Origin: Pagrus major
Lineage: Eukaryota; Chordata; Actinopteri; Spariformes; Sparidae
Reading direction: 5' to 3'
Assembly: GCF_040436345.1 (NCBI RefSeq)
Contig: NC_133230.1
Span: forward strand, 24,658,197-24,722,196
DNA: 64,000 nt
Both the position numbers and the translations under genes were made by a program. Shown here one piece after another: positions 1-12,200 of the stretch (position 1 is its first letter; each line of letters begins with the position of its first letter). The notes below the pieces were generated by a model, which saw only the letters and a list, made by a program, of their open reading frames with translations, searched no databases and had not been told where the DNA came from.

Positions 1-21
1 GTTCAATGAACATTTAGTGGG

Positions 22-225
22 CGCCGTGGTAGCTCAGTTGATAGAATGTGGGCTCCATGTACAGAGGCTGTGTCCCTGCCGCTGTGTCCTCACGGTGGCC
101 CAGGGTTTGAATCTAACATGCCTTTGCTGCATGTCATCCCCTCTCTTTCTAATCCTGTTTGCTGTCACCTCTCTAAGCTGTCCTGTCAATTAAAGCCATG
201 AAAAGGCCCCAAAAATTGATAAATG
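22..225 (+). repeat. tRNA-derived SINE
   Basis: The head resembles a tRNA gene. An A-box-like GTGGTAGCTCAGTTGATAG is followed by a B-box-like GGGTTTGAATC. A non-tRNA body follows (TTGCTGCATGTCATCCCCTC, a stretch common in percomorph SINEs), then an A-rich tail near 210-235. The spacing between the boxes is longer than in a tRNA and includes an extra insertion, so this is a retroposon and not a functional tRNA gene. Seen: boxes, body and tail. Inferred: family membership. Confidence 0.75.
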
Positions 226-1125
226 AAAAAACCACTCAGTGGTAATGGCGTACCTATGTTTAAAAAAACAGGGTTTCTGTTGAAGGAAGTAATGAGGTAA
301 GCACTCTGTTTTTGCTATATAATGTTCAGCTCTGACGGTTTACTCGCCGGACCAGATTTTCTTGTTCTCAAGTTCATGCAAACGCCCACACACTGAGCCC
401 TTTCTAACGTGCACGTGTGACACACATGCTCATACCGTGGCTGTCTCCTTTCCAGAACATATGTGTTGTATTCTCTCACATCTGCAGGCTACATTTATTT
501 TCCGCCATAAAATAAGCCTTTTAGTCGCAAACAGCTGCAAGGTGTTGCTGTCCCCTATACTATATATAATGTTAGAGGATATCCGTTCAGGGCATAGACG
601 TCTACATATTCCCAGGATAGAAGACAGCATGTGACGGCCTCACTGGTGGTCACACAGGAGAGGGTGACGTGGGCAATCAGGGTTGGACTGTGGCGAATTG
701 ATGATTTGGCTGGCTGGAGAGCAGCCTCTGTCTGATTTATACATCCTCCTCACACATGCTCATGTAATAAAGAATCAAATTAATCTTTCCGTTTCTTTAT
801 GAACATAAACATTCCTTCATGGTGACGATAGGGAGAGTGCGATGGCATTTACAGAACAGCGACCTGTTAGAAATACCTAAATGTTAACCAGCCGCACTAA
901 TGCATGCAGCATTGGCACGCATTGCTGCCTGGGAAATCCTTCGATTGAATAGTTGGCCTGAGTGATTAATGGGCTAATTGCATGATTTATTGAAACAGAG
1001 AGGAGCAGAGCTGTGTAGGACAGCGAGATAAGAGGAAAGTTCCCCGAGAGGCTGATACACTTTCAGAAATTGAATACACATTTGCATGTATGCTTGTGTA
1101 TCCCTGATTCATCTTATGTATGGCT
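226..1125. other. Intergenic DNA, no gene seen
   Basis: No coding exon is supported; the open frames here are short and lack family resemblance or paired splice sites. The part from about 870 to 1060 is dense in homeodomain-like TAAT/ATTA cores (for example GGGCTAATTGCATGATT), which makes it a candidate conserved regulatory element. It cannot be verified from one sequence. Confidence 0.4.
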
Positions 1126-1428
1126 TAAAGGTGCACTATGTAGTTTTGGGGAAGGGATTTTTTATGCCTCAACAAATTGAATCAACAAACTTTATCGTGA
1201 CTGAATTAACTGAATAATCAAACTAACCTCAAAGAACAACACAATTCCATGCAGACCCTGCCACCTTTTCAGCTTCAAACAGCACTCTGGGGACCTTATT
1301 TTCCTCTGAGAACAGCTTGTCTAGTCAGTTATGGAAAAAAAAATTCCCAGTTTGTATTAATACCACTATATTATCATACATATTAAAATTCTGAGTTTGA
1401 ATTTCTTCTCTTAAACCACACAGTGCCC
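1126..1428. mobile_element. MITE family 1, copy a
   Basis: It begins TAAAGGTGCACTATGTAGTT and ends near a degraded inverted form (CACACAGTGCCCC). The interior shares words with the other copies in this window (CTGCCACCTTTTCAGCTTCAAACAG, read here around 1258-1282, and CTGAGTTTGAATTTCTTCTC). No transposase frame is visible, which fits a non-autonomous element. The superfamily is not determined. Confidence 0.65.
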
Positions 1429-4400
1429 CAGTGCATTCAATGTTTATTGAGTGTTACCTCATAACTTGAGTTATTGTTCGGTTAACATTGGAAGAACAAT
1501 ACAAAAGCAGATGAGCGTGTGTTATCTCTGGCAATTCTTCCGGACAAGACACACTACCAGTTATACTCGTCGCTCTGGCATTTCTTGCTTATAAACCATT
1601 ACTGAGGTCCAACGACTGTGCATCTGCAGTTTGAAATATGTCTGCGATAACTTATACTTACCTTAACAGCTTTTAATTGAGCAACACATGAAGTGAAACC
1701 TGTGTTCTTGGAAAGTGGGAGGATACACTTTCGTAACTGTCGAGATCCCCCGAGCTGTCTCTGTGATAAATCTCCTACCTCTGCACTTTAAAAAGGGAGA
1801 AAAAAAAACCACACAGACACACACACTCAGGCACATTGAGCAATATTTCCACCATGTTAACTGGTTGTGTTCTGACTGGCCTGGTTTGTATGGCGTGTAT
1901 ACATTGCGTGTTTACACAGTGGGGCAGAGGGGGAAACGGACCATAAACACACTGCACTGGTTTGTGATTCTAAGAGCACGGCTGAACTGGCTGCTTATCT
2001 CTGACCTACATGTGGGAGAATATAGGACATATAATAAAGGCGGAAGAAAAACAGGCTTATCTGAGGATAACTTTATGATCTCCTGTGTGAGAATGAGCTG
2101 TAGTGGAATTGAATAATCTCCCATTAGGAGGTTTGGTTTAGGTGGCGCTGGGAGATTTTGGTGGTTGCTTGCTTGGAGGGAATTGCAGTCAGCTGGAGAG
2201 AGGAGAAGTGGACTCACTGTCATCCCTCGCTTACTCAACACTCAACACACTCCCTTCCTTTTATTCTATTTTTTTCAGTGGCTGCCAGTCAAGGAAGATG
2301 TGGAAAACACAAGCGGGAAGAGACGCAGATACACACATCTGCTTGTGAGTGCACACACACACACACACACAAGCTTGCAGAAACTTTCCCTGGTCACAGC
2401 CCTCCATCTATCTGCCTACTGACCCGCATTCCAGCCCGGTTGTGTCACTGGAACTCAGCCGAGGCTGTGGCGGCTACTGTCCATCTGATCCTAATGAGGC
2501 TGTGGGCCTGCCATTGAAAAACCACATGAATATTCATGAAATCACATTCTTTTACTGCCTGTTTCCTGTTTCACTCCATCTTTCCTGCTGTCTTCTTGTC
2601 TTCCTTCCTTTCTTTCTCTCTACACCCATTCCTCCCATAACCCCCCCCCCCAGTAACAGTCTACTGGCTCCTGCCCTCCCCTCAGGTACTTATCTCCACC
2701 ACCATTTGCTGATCTAGGTCAGTCTTCTGAGCTCTGTTTCTGTGTGTGTGTTGCTCACCCTCCCCATCCTAAGGCCAGTGTTACATAACAGTGATGATTC
2801 AGTTGGAACAGGCTGTATATGTTCCTCTCTCTCTGGATACATCTGGCCCCGGTTGACTGGTGTCAAACCAGTGTTTTGCTTTGAACCCCAGCCAGTCCAA
2901 CAAATTGGTCCACCTTAAAACCAAATAAACACACAAGGTGTGAGGAGTTCCTGCACAGCACCTGTTGTGCAGCCCAGAGCCGTTTGTTGTGGTGGTTTTC
3001 CAAAGAGCACCTTCTTTACGCTCCTCAGCTGGCAGCGATCTCGTCTGTTGTGGGTCAGTAGTATCTGAGAGAAATTTCGGGAGGGTTAGCATAGGGCCAG
3101 GCAGCCATGTTGTGTCAGCGGAGCAGGCCTTTCAACTCGGCTGTCTAATCTGGAGCTAATCCTAATCCCGTTAGTGTAAACACCGCTGCCATCTGGGCCC
3201 AGACACACCACGGGTCTGATTATAATGAACCCATCAAAAGGTCTTCAAACCACCACACTGCGTGAGCTGTCGCAGGCTCGCGCTAAACTCTCTGACCTCT
3301 CTGACACAGTAGCTCCGAGGATGGACAGTCCCAACAGTTAAGAGGGAAACAAACAAATGCATAGCCAACACTGTGCATGAGCTGATGTTAATGAAGTGAG
3401 CAAAAAAGACACATTAACTGTGTGTAAGAATCTACAGAAACAAACATGAGTAATCTGTTTCTATAGGGTCTTTGGTCATTGGAGATATAAGAGGGAGCAT
3501 TAGCTGCGGTGATGTAACCATGGTGCTGGTTAATGGATAAGCAGGAGAAGGGGGGGCCGTGTGACAACTGCTGTGCTACCCTCACCCTGGCAACCCCACC
3601 ACCACCACCCCTCACACCACACAAATACACTGAATGGGTGAGAGAGGGTGAGATAGCTTGTGCTACTGTTGAGTACTTGAAAGTTTCATATTTTATGCCA
3701 TTTTTACATATGCAGGTTTCTTAAAACGAGAGCAAACCTGCTAAAATAAGTGATTGATTCCTTTCCCATTGCCCGCAGATGAGTTTGCCTTTGTTTCTGT
3801 TTTTGTTTTTTAAAATCGACATCAGAGCAGAGTGCCAGAAAAGGGAAAACAATCAGCGTATCCACTCCATCTGTCTAACAAGCTCAATGTAAGCTTAAAG
3901 CAGTTTTGCTCATGTATTCAGTGTTTTAGCATCTTTCAGCTTATTGTTTTCACAGCATTGTTTCCAGACCTAGCATTCAGCTGTTATAAGCCAAAAACCT
4001 CTATAAACCCCCTGTCTACTACCTGTCCAGCATCTATCACAAAGTTTGCGACTAGCTGGTGAACACAGTGGAGCATTTAGCAGCTAAAGTGCAATGTATT
4101 TCTTTCAGGAGTTGGTGGAGACCAAAAACAGAGCTAAAAGGAGAATGAATATAACACCACCCCAGTGTTACTTCATGTCTGCTCGATGTGTGAATAAAAA
4201 ATGTTTGCAAACATGTTTGCCATATTAGCTTTATATCATGATAATATGTCAATGATGCAGTCACAGCTTGTTGTACTACCCCCAAATGGCTGACAATAAT
4301 CAAACGAGAGAAAAGAAACAAACACTTTTATTGCTGGCTTGTTGGTTTGTCAGCAGGAGGACACATAAACTTCTCAACGGATATCGACAAAACTTGGATA

Positions 4401-5275
4401 GAGGGTGGATCTCAGCCCAGAATAGAATTAACTTCTGGTGCGGATCCAGGAAATTTCATCTAAAGCTTCTGTTAGTAAGATAATCGTTTTTTAGTCTCAT
4501 TCCCAACTTGTTAGATACGGACGATTTCAGAAGGCGGCCGACCAGACCTAAAATCCCAAGGTGTCAGTATTTGACGCAACAGGAAACCCAAAGGACCAGT
4601 ATTACTATCTTACCAACAGGAGCTTTAAGTTTCCCATAACTGGGACAAGGACCTATTCAGGTTTCTGAAATCAGGATATCATCAAAACTGGGTAAAGTAA
4701 TTGTAGTAACTGTACTGTTTGACACAGAATTTGGCATTATCCCAAACTGCTTTCGTAAAAAAGGCAACTTCCCCAACATTTGAAAACACATTTAAAGACA
4801 CTTTTAAGATTTCAAAATAAAGTGAAGCAATCTAGGAATCAGTGCCAAAGGAAATGAACTGATGCCAAGTATCTGATCTCAGAAATATGTTGAAACTTGT
4901 TGCTGCTGTTGGGGGTTTCATCCACACAGTAGCAGTATAGAATCAGAGCCATTGCTACTCTTGCAGTGAACTGCCGTCTTTGTCAGCGAGCAGATGTTCC
5001 ATTGTTCGGCTCCGTGGTGTAAGGTTGCTTCAGTTGAAGTTGGGACACTTGCTGCATCTTTTGAATTTAGCCCCATTGAGTGCCGTCACCAGCAGCGCCC
5101 ACCTCCCTCTGCACCCCCAAGCTACTCAGAGAGGGGCTTTACCCCTCCCCCTCTGTCCCCTTTAACCCCCTGCAGACCTCATAGCCCCCCCACCACCACT
5201 ACTAAACCCCCCTCTGGATACTTTAGTGCTTGTGCTCTTTGTCTCACCCTCGGTCAGTGATCAGCACCCCCCTAC

Positions 5276-5277
<2 letters not shown>
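1429..5277. other. Intergenic DNA with simple repeats
   Basis: No exon or RNA gene is recognised. Visible structure is limited to a short (CA)n run at about 2350-2371, a C-homopolymer at about 2641-2651 and T/C-rich stretches. Open frames are low-complexity translations of these repeats. Confidence 0.5.

Positions 5278-5331
<54 letters not shown>
5278..5331. repeat. (CA)n microsatellite
   Basis: An uninterrupted CA dinucleotide run of about 54 bases. The long open frames reading Thr-His here are artefacts of the repeat. Confidence 0.97.
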
Positions 5332-5332
<1 letters not shown>

Positions 5333-5427
5333 CAAAAACCAATTTCTTGACGAATTACAACAGTGTGAGATTGTATATGGAGAGTGTATTTACATCAATA
5401 TAAATTTCAATGATAAAATACAGATCC

Positions 5428-5436
5428 ACACACACA

Positions 5437-5502
<66 letters not shown>

Positions 5503-5503
5503 A
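5428..5503. repeat. (CA)n microsatellite, interrupted
   Basis: A second CA tract with small interruptions (CAAACA, CATACATACA) about 100 bases after the first. The unique DNA between them suggests two independent tracts. Confidence 0.95.
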
Positions 5504-5721
5504 ATACATAGCACACCCACCCAGTGTGTGTTATCAGATGGTCTCTTATCAGATGGTGAATGTATAGTGTATAGATGCCTCTGTTTGTCCTGCATGCTTA
5601 CAATTCCTTCTTTTCAGCCCTCATCTGAATGTGACTGCTGTTGTCCACCACTGTGGAGCTTATGTAATAATCAGTGCCCTGCTTTCCACTTCCCCACTAT
5701 AGGCCTGTGTGTGTGTGAAAC

Positions 5722-5722
<1 letters not shown>

Positions 5723-5758
<36 letters not shown>
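5723..5758. repeat. (GA)n microsatellite
   Basis: A run of GA dinucleotides. Just downstream (5760-5895) is a stretch with two ETS-like GGAAGT/ACTTCCT cores and a donor-like GGGTGAGT at about 5880. It could be a non-coding first exon, but nothing decides this. Confidence 0.93.
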
Positions 5759-7488
5759 CTCTGTTATAAGGCCTAGGAAACACACAGGCAGCACACACTT
5801 CCTGTTTTTGTGTTGAGCCCATTTGGAGGCAGGAAGTGAGAGGAACCGCTTCTCTGCTCTGCTCTTTTTGCTCTCTGACGGGTGAGTTTTCACCCGGCGA
5901 TGCCAGAGATGCTAGTGCTTAGTCAGCTGCCGCCCACTTACTTACACTACAGATTTAGGAGGGTGGGGTGAATGGAGACCTCTCTGAAAGCCAATAACAA
6001 CAAATCTAATAATATCACTTGAGTGTGGTGTGGGTGCTGTTAATGGTCTCTGCTGGCACTTTAGCAAATGACCTTCATATGGGTCCTTGGCGGTGGATGA
6101 TTGCCAGGTCTTATCTCAGCAAGAAAAGGAAGAACATGTATGTGATAACAACATATGTGTGTGTGGCAGCTAGAACCCAGAGGAACCCCAGTTAGAACAA
6201 AAGAAACCGGTGGTGGCAAACATGCCTGAGTGGTCGCTTTGAAGGACTGATTCAGGTTATAATAGTCATCTGCCTTGTCTGAAGGCTTCAGGCTGTGTGT
6301 TGGGGGTGGGGAGCTGATCAGAGGTAGGGGGGTAGTCCAGGCTGTTCCCCTCTTTGTTCTGGCCCACTCCACTCATGCCTGCTTTTGTCTCCACCCACTG
6401 TCTACCACTGAGAGAGCATTATCTCTCTATCCGTCTCGCGCCAAAACAGAGAGGGGGGCGTGCTGCTTTTTCTTCCTCTTTTCTTTCTCTGTCCTTTTTC
6501 TAAGGTACATTTTTCATGTGAGGTCAACACAGTGACTCTAGGTGTGTAAAAGCCCAGAGTTCAGCTTGTGCGTTCCCTGTCTCCCTCCTCCCCTTCTCTC
6601 TGTTTCTGCCTCCCTTTCTCTCTAGCATTTCCCGCCACTCCAGGGTGCAAGGGGAGGAGAGAGGAGGGAGTGGTGTCACACAGCCGGTATGAAGAAAGGC
6701 TGGCTCTTCTGAGCCTCGCGCCAAATGCCGGCGTTATTCAAATCAGCTCAGTGGGTGCGGCCCAACTGTCTCCATGTCCTGTTAACCCCCTCAGAGCTTC
6801 AGACTAGTGAGCAGAGACACAAAGGCGGAGGCACATAAAGGGTAAATGTAGCATTGATGTCCAACAGATACAGCAAATTATGAAGACTTCATTTCACCCC
6901 AATTAAAAAGATTAGAATAATGTGATACATGTGAGTTTTTATTTCTGCTTTTCCAGATTCTCTTTAAAAACATGAAATGTATTTCTGCATCATGCAAAAC
7001 TTTATTTTCCCAAGCTTTCTGTAATGAACAAGAACATTAATCATTCTGTAAAAAAACTTAAATAAATGTTGGGTTTGATTCTACTAAAACATAGATCTGG
7101 GGGTCATGATAAAACATTAACTACCACAGACTAGTAGAAAAATGTATTGTAGCCACATAGCTCCTCTGTTTTCAAGCCACAAAAAAACTCAGCTTCTTAG
7201 ATCAACTTCCTCTCTCACACCCACAGTTTCTGTTTCACGTCCTCTTTGTCTTCAACGCCCCAAGGAATGAATGAAGCAGGGAGGTATTCAGGACTGACCT
7301 ATCCTCTACTGCACTCTAGTGGCTGTGAGCATGAAATGCAAGAAATGACTGACGCAGCTTTAAATACCACCGCACTCCTCAGATTCTCTAATCTGGGAAG
7401 TGATAATCAGGATTAAATTACGTTTAACAAAAAATCCACACGTGTCAAAATTTGTTCCGTGCTCATTTATTTTTGCAACCATAAAAGT
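5759..7488. other. Upstream non-coding DNA
   Basis: No coding exon is supported. Pyrimidine-rich stretches at about 6570-6640 and a GC-richer piece at about 6640-6740 are visible. It might include 5' non-coding exons of the downstream nucleotidase gene, which cannot be told from sequence alone. Confidence 0.35.
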
Positions 7489-7690
7489 TTAAAGGGGCAC
7501 TATGTAGTTTTGGAGAAGAAATTCAAACTTGGTATGAAATTGAGTTGTCCTTTAAGGTCAGTATGTTTATTCAGTCATGAAAACAACAGCAACAAAACAG
7601 GATTTGTTTATTTAGTTTGTTTAGGCATACAAAATCAGTCAATGAAGATCTTTCTCCTCTGATCCCCAAAACTACATAGTGCACCTTTAA
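7489..7690. mobile_element. MITE family 1, copy b (short form)
   Basis: A compact copy of about 200 bases with both terminal inverted repeats clear. The left end reads TTAAAGGGGCACTATGTAGT and the right end ACTACATAGTGCACCTTTAA, its near reverse complement. The interior has no coding capacity. Confidence 0.8.
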
Positions 7691-9253
7691 TTTCTAATTA
7701 TGTCTAACATATCTAGAATGAATGTCTGAATCTTTGGTTCCTCCAGTTTCAGGCAATAAAAAACAGAGAATCCTTCAGCCGTCCTCGGTCAATCGATAAA
7801 AGCTCTTTGCGTCTGGTCTCTGAAGGAGCCTCGGGGAGAGTGTGTGGTCGCAGCCAGACATATTATCCTGCCGGTTACATGGGCACAACTACAAATGGTA
7901 CCTTGCACTGTCGGTCTCATATGTGCTGAATTTAGAAGTAGTGGATTGATATCTGTAATGGCCCCCTGCTGTTTTGTGATTTGATACAATCTCGATGTTG
8001 TTTGCCTGAAAAGTACAATCAAATTACACTGAAAAGAAGATGAAAAAAAAAAGATTAAACACCTATTTGCTACCTCTATAATCCTGACAGAGATATAAAG
8101 ATGATGGCAGTAATGGATGCAGTTGTGTCTCTATTATCCTTTTGTTCCTCAAATCCCTGCACGGATGTCTGCTCTTCCTCCCAGAAAAACATCTGTAGTG
8201 GCTAAATTGCCTGTTTGTTGTGATGAAAGCATAGCTAATATCATTTATCTAGCGTTCATGCTCCTCGAAGCGAAAACCTTTCATCTTTGTTCCCTGCATC
8301 ACCGCTCTGTTTCTGATTGATGCCATATTTGGACGGCTATATATGCAGTCTGGTGTCCCCACAGCCAATCAGATTCGAGATGTGGGAGACTGACTCCCTG
8401 GCCGTTGCCTGGCAACTGGGACTGCTGCTCCGTAATTCAATCCATGGAAAGATCCTGCAGGGGTTTAAATGGGAAGAGGGGAGAAGAAATTATCATTGGA
8501 GGCATAGGAGGGAAAGCAAATGACCCAAGGTGGACTTCATTTCCCACGCCGCTGAGCAGGAATATGAAATGATAGTAAGACTGGGACTAGCACTTGTGGT
8601 TGAAGTTCTTTGGTAGTAAGAACATCTAAAACAAATATGATATTAACTATCTTCTATTTACACAATCCATTAATAGATTGCAAGAGAAAATAGCTTCAAA
8701 GATATCAAACTCCACCTCTCTATGAGGAAGCATAAATGCATTACAAGCATCATGACACACCGATCTGTTCTGTTCAACCAGTTGTCACACACATTAAATC
8801 ACTCTGCTGCTGCTCTATGGAATCAGACACTTGAAGGGTTAAAAAGGGGGCGGATGCAAAAATGGCTTAAAGTCAGCACTGAGTGTGGTGAAGAGAGAGA
8901 GAGGAACACACAGGAAAAGACAAGCACAGAGGAGCTGAATATGGAATACAATACGTATGATGCTTCAGCTGAGAGGATGTATTAATAGCTTGAGTTTTTT
9001 TTTTCAATCTCCTTCTATCTCTTTCTTATTCTTCAACACTCATTGACTGTCTTTTCAGAGCTAAGTGCCCCTGATCTCATCTCCTCAGTGCACCGGGACT
9101 CGATGCAAATTGTAAATTTGCAGGCGTGAGTAAGGGCTTTTTAGGGAACCCCTGCCAAAGAGAGAGGGAGAGACGAAAAGAGAGTTATCTGAGGACACAC
9201 TGACTCAGTGTGGACCAGAGGGAGATAGGAGAGTGGTGAGCCAGAGAGGTAAG
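7691..9253. other. Region upstream of nt5c1a-like gene
   Basis: No exon is supported before the ATG at 9254. It contains the NF-Y/X-box module listed separately. A donor-like GAGGTAAGA lies at 9246-9254, immediately before and overlapping the start codon. Confidence 0.4.
8362..8416. promoter_or_regulatory. CCAAT box plus palindromic X-box
   Basis: AGCCAATCAG, an exact NF-Y type CCAAT box, is followed about 35 bases later by GTTGCCTGGCAAC (8404-8416), a symmetrical RFX X-box. The pair is about 840 bases upstream of the nucleotidase start codon. Both matches are read directly. A promoter or enhancer role, perhaps for an upstream untranslated exon, is inferred. Confidence 0.5.
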
Positions 9254-12200
9254 ATGAGTCTAAACAACGGTCAAACTCTGACCATCAGTGGACAGGATTC
9301 GACCAGAAATGGTAGCAACAGCAACAGAGCTCCATGGGAAGGTGTTCGGGCAGGTTTGAGGCCCTCCACCCCCACCAGGAAACCAGATTCAGTGAGTATC
9401 ATTTCCAGCCGTCCTCACGCAGCATCCATTCACAGGTACAGTTCTTATGAGTTTCCATGCCTTCGCAAAACATCAGAGTTGTTGCAGCAGTAAAGACGTT
9501 CAATGCACAAATCAGAAGTGAACCATGAAGTCAGATTTAATCTTGTTTCATTGCTTTGGAGCTAATTTGTGCTTTGGAGCTAATCTTTCTTGCTAGTTAA
9601 AGCCTGCCAAGACACTTGTGTTCACCACTCCAGGCTGATTATTTCACAGTGGCCAAGATGATGTCATATGATGTACGACAGACACTCTGACCACTTAACT
9701 TAATCAAAGACTAACCTGAGGGTAAAAAGCAGGTGGGTTAATAACAGGTTTACCAGCAAGTGCTTGATCTGAAGCCTTACTGAAAGAAGTTCAGTGGAGA
9801 TGGAGTAGGTTGTGACAGGATACAGAGGCTCAGCTTGGCTTTATTGTATCAGCTGGAAACTGGGCAAAGCATAGTGGGCTCTTGTTTCAGATCAGGTGCA
9901 TGAAAAAGCAACTGCAAGATGCAGAGAGTTGCCTCATGAACTTGGACTTTATAGACTTTAGACTTTTATTCATCCCACATTGGGGAAATTCACTTGTTAC
10001 AGTGGCAGGTGGACAGACATACAATAAGTACAAGGGACATACTTATTTTGAGTAACTACTAGAAAATGTGTATTTGCTTTAAAGGGGCTCTGTGTAACTT
10101 CTGTGTTGTGCTGGACTCCATTTCTAAACTAATGTTAGCGACAGTTGCTCTCTGTTAGCGGAGCATAGAGAGTCTTTCACAAAGGTCCACAGTCCAGCAG
10201 CATTAAGCAACTTGTATAGGAGCAACTGAGAGAGATAGATGCTATTGCTACAAATTGTTGCATAGGGCCCCTTTAATGTTCAAAAACCACATTATTTTTC
10301 TCATACTATGCTGCAGCACCTCTATTCACCCTCTGTCTAAACCGTCTGTTTAAGTGCCTGTCTCTTTAATACCTTCCACCCGAAAATGCCAAGTCTGCTC
10401 TGATTGGTCAGCTCTCACAAGTCTGAGCAGGCACTGCCCAATGTGTATTTCTTTGTTGATTGACCGTTTTGATAGTTTCACAATATTTATTTTGCATCTA
10501 GACCTGCTTTATAATAAAAAAAAAATGGAAATCTCACTTTCTGCAATATGGGACCTTTAGTGGAAGATATATTAATCCTGTCACTGTTTACTTGCTATTA
10601 TTATGTAGATGGAAAATGGGCATCAGATCTATCTTGTTTATTATCTTGTTTTCCTCTTGCTGCTGGATTCTGAGAGTTATTAAACATGATTTGTTGTTGG
10701 CCAGTTATGACAAATAAAGTGTCTTATATCTGATTTCCAGCCCTTTGATGATCAATTAAAGATGGTCTTAAAAATCTAAAAATCTGTCATGATTATCAGT
10801 CAAAATATGTATATGCACAAACTATTATACACACAGCGTGTTATTTGTTGTTGTTATAAAGAGTTAAGAAGTGTCAGCCAGGCTACAAGAGTCTTTAATA
10901 TCACACTGTCACAGCTCACTGAGTTTACTCATCGTAAACTGGGCCATGGCAACACCATTATTACATTTTTCCTCTCTACTGATGTCAGCAAAAAGTTTTT
11001 TTTCCTCCAATATTCATATGACTCTGCTCAGAATATGAGAAATAAAATGTGTCCCTGCAGGCAGAAAAGTTACAACTCTGAATCTGACTGGGTGATAATA
11101 ACATCAGCTCCTCTCAGTCAAATAAGGCAGCTGTGTTTGTGAAGAGCCAGCCAAAGCTGAATGTGAATCAAACATTCATCTCTTTCCCCCAGCCCAAGCC
11201 GGAGAATGCCATCACCATCGCCGTGTCGTCACGAGTCCTCTTCAGCATGGAGAAGGAGCAGCAGATCTTTGAGCAGCAAGGCATGGAAGACTATATCAAG
11301 TATCAGGTGGAGCATGAAACGCAGCCTCTCAGCCCCGGACCTGCCTTCTCCTTCGTCAAGGTCAGAGGCTATGAGGAGGAATAAAAACCCACTGCAGAGA
11401 GATACCTTGGTGTCAGTGTTATGTGTTAGGTTGTGTCTCTGGAGGCGGTGGATGAGTAATAAGCATTAAACACCAACCCACTCAGTCACACACATGCTTC
11501 TGTCCCCCTCTGTGATAAGATATTGTCTTTATGTACAAATCAAATCAGTGTTTGGTCGTGTTCCCAGGCTCTGGAGGCTGTGAACACTCAACTGAGGGAG
11601 CTTTACCCAGAGAGCGAGGAGCTGTTCGATGTCGTGCTCATGACCAACAACCACGCATACGTCGGCCTAAGACTCATCAATACCATCAATCATCACCGTG
11701 AGTTACTGATACACATGAACAATTGAAAGTTAGAAGGTATACTTGGCTTTAAAGCCACAGTGTGTAGAATTTTTAAATGGCTTTTCTTTAAATGAGTTGG
11801 TGTCACAATGATTTCTTTGCTGAAAGGAGAAACAGAAACAGTCTCACTGAAATTTGGTACAGTTGTCATGGGTTACTGACTAACCAATAATCTACCATGT
11901 CTGCTGATGAAAGATCAACGAGGCCATCAACATCCAATGGAAAAGACTGACATATGAGTCACAATCTACCCTATTCCCACAGATAGAAGTACATGCTTGA
12001 CGATCTCTGATAAGGCATTTAAGAAACTGAAAAGCAAATTGTTTAAGATTTAAAAAATAAGTCTGGTGATATCCTATATTTTTATTTTTGTTGACAAATC
12101 CCATGAAAAGAGCAAAACAAAACAAGAATAGAGCTCCAGTATTGTCAAAAAAAAAAAAAAAAAAAAAATTAAAATTAAAAGCACATCAATGAGCCACACT

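Noticed and set aside
22-110. Functional tRNA gene at the window start
   Set aside because: Box A and B spacing is too large and the body continues into a SINE tail.
5226-5567. Long open frame rich in Thr-His
   Set aside because: It is a translation of two CA microsatellites.
9233-9253. Upstream extension of the nucleotidase start
   Set aside because: The frame is open upstream, but there is no ATG before 9254; 9233 is GTG.
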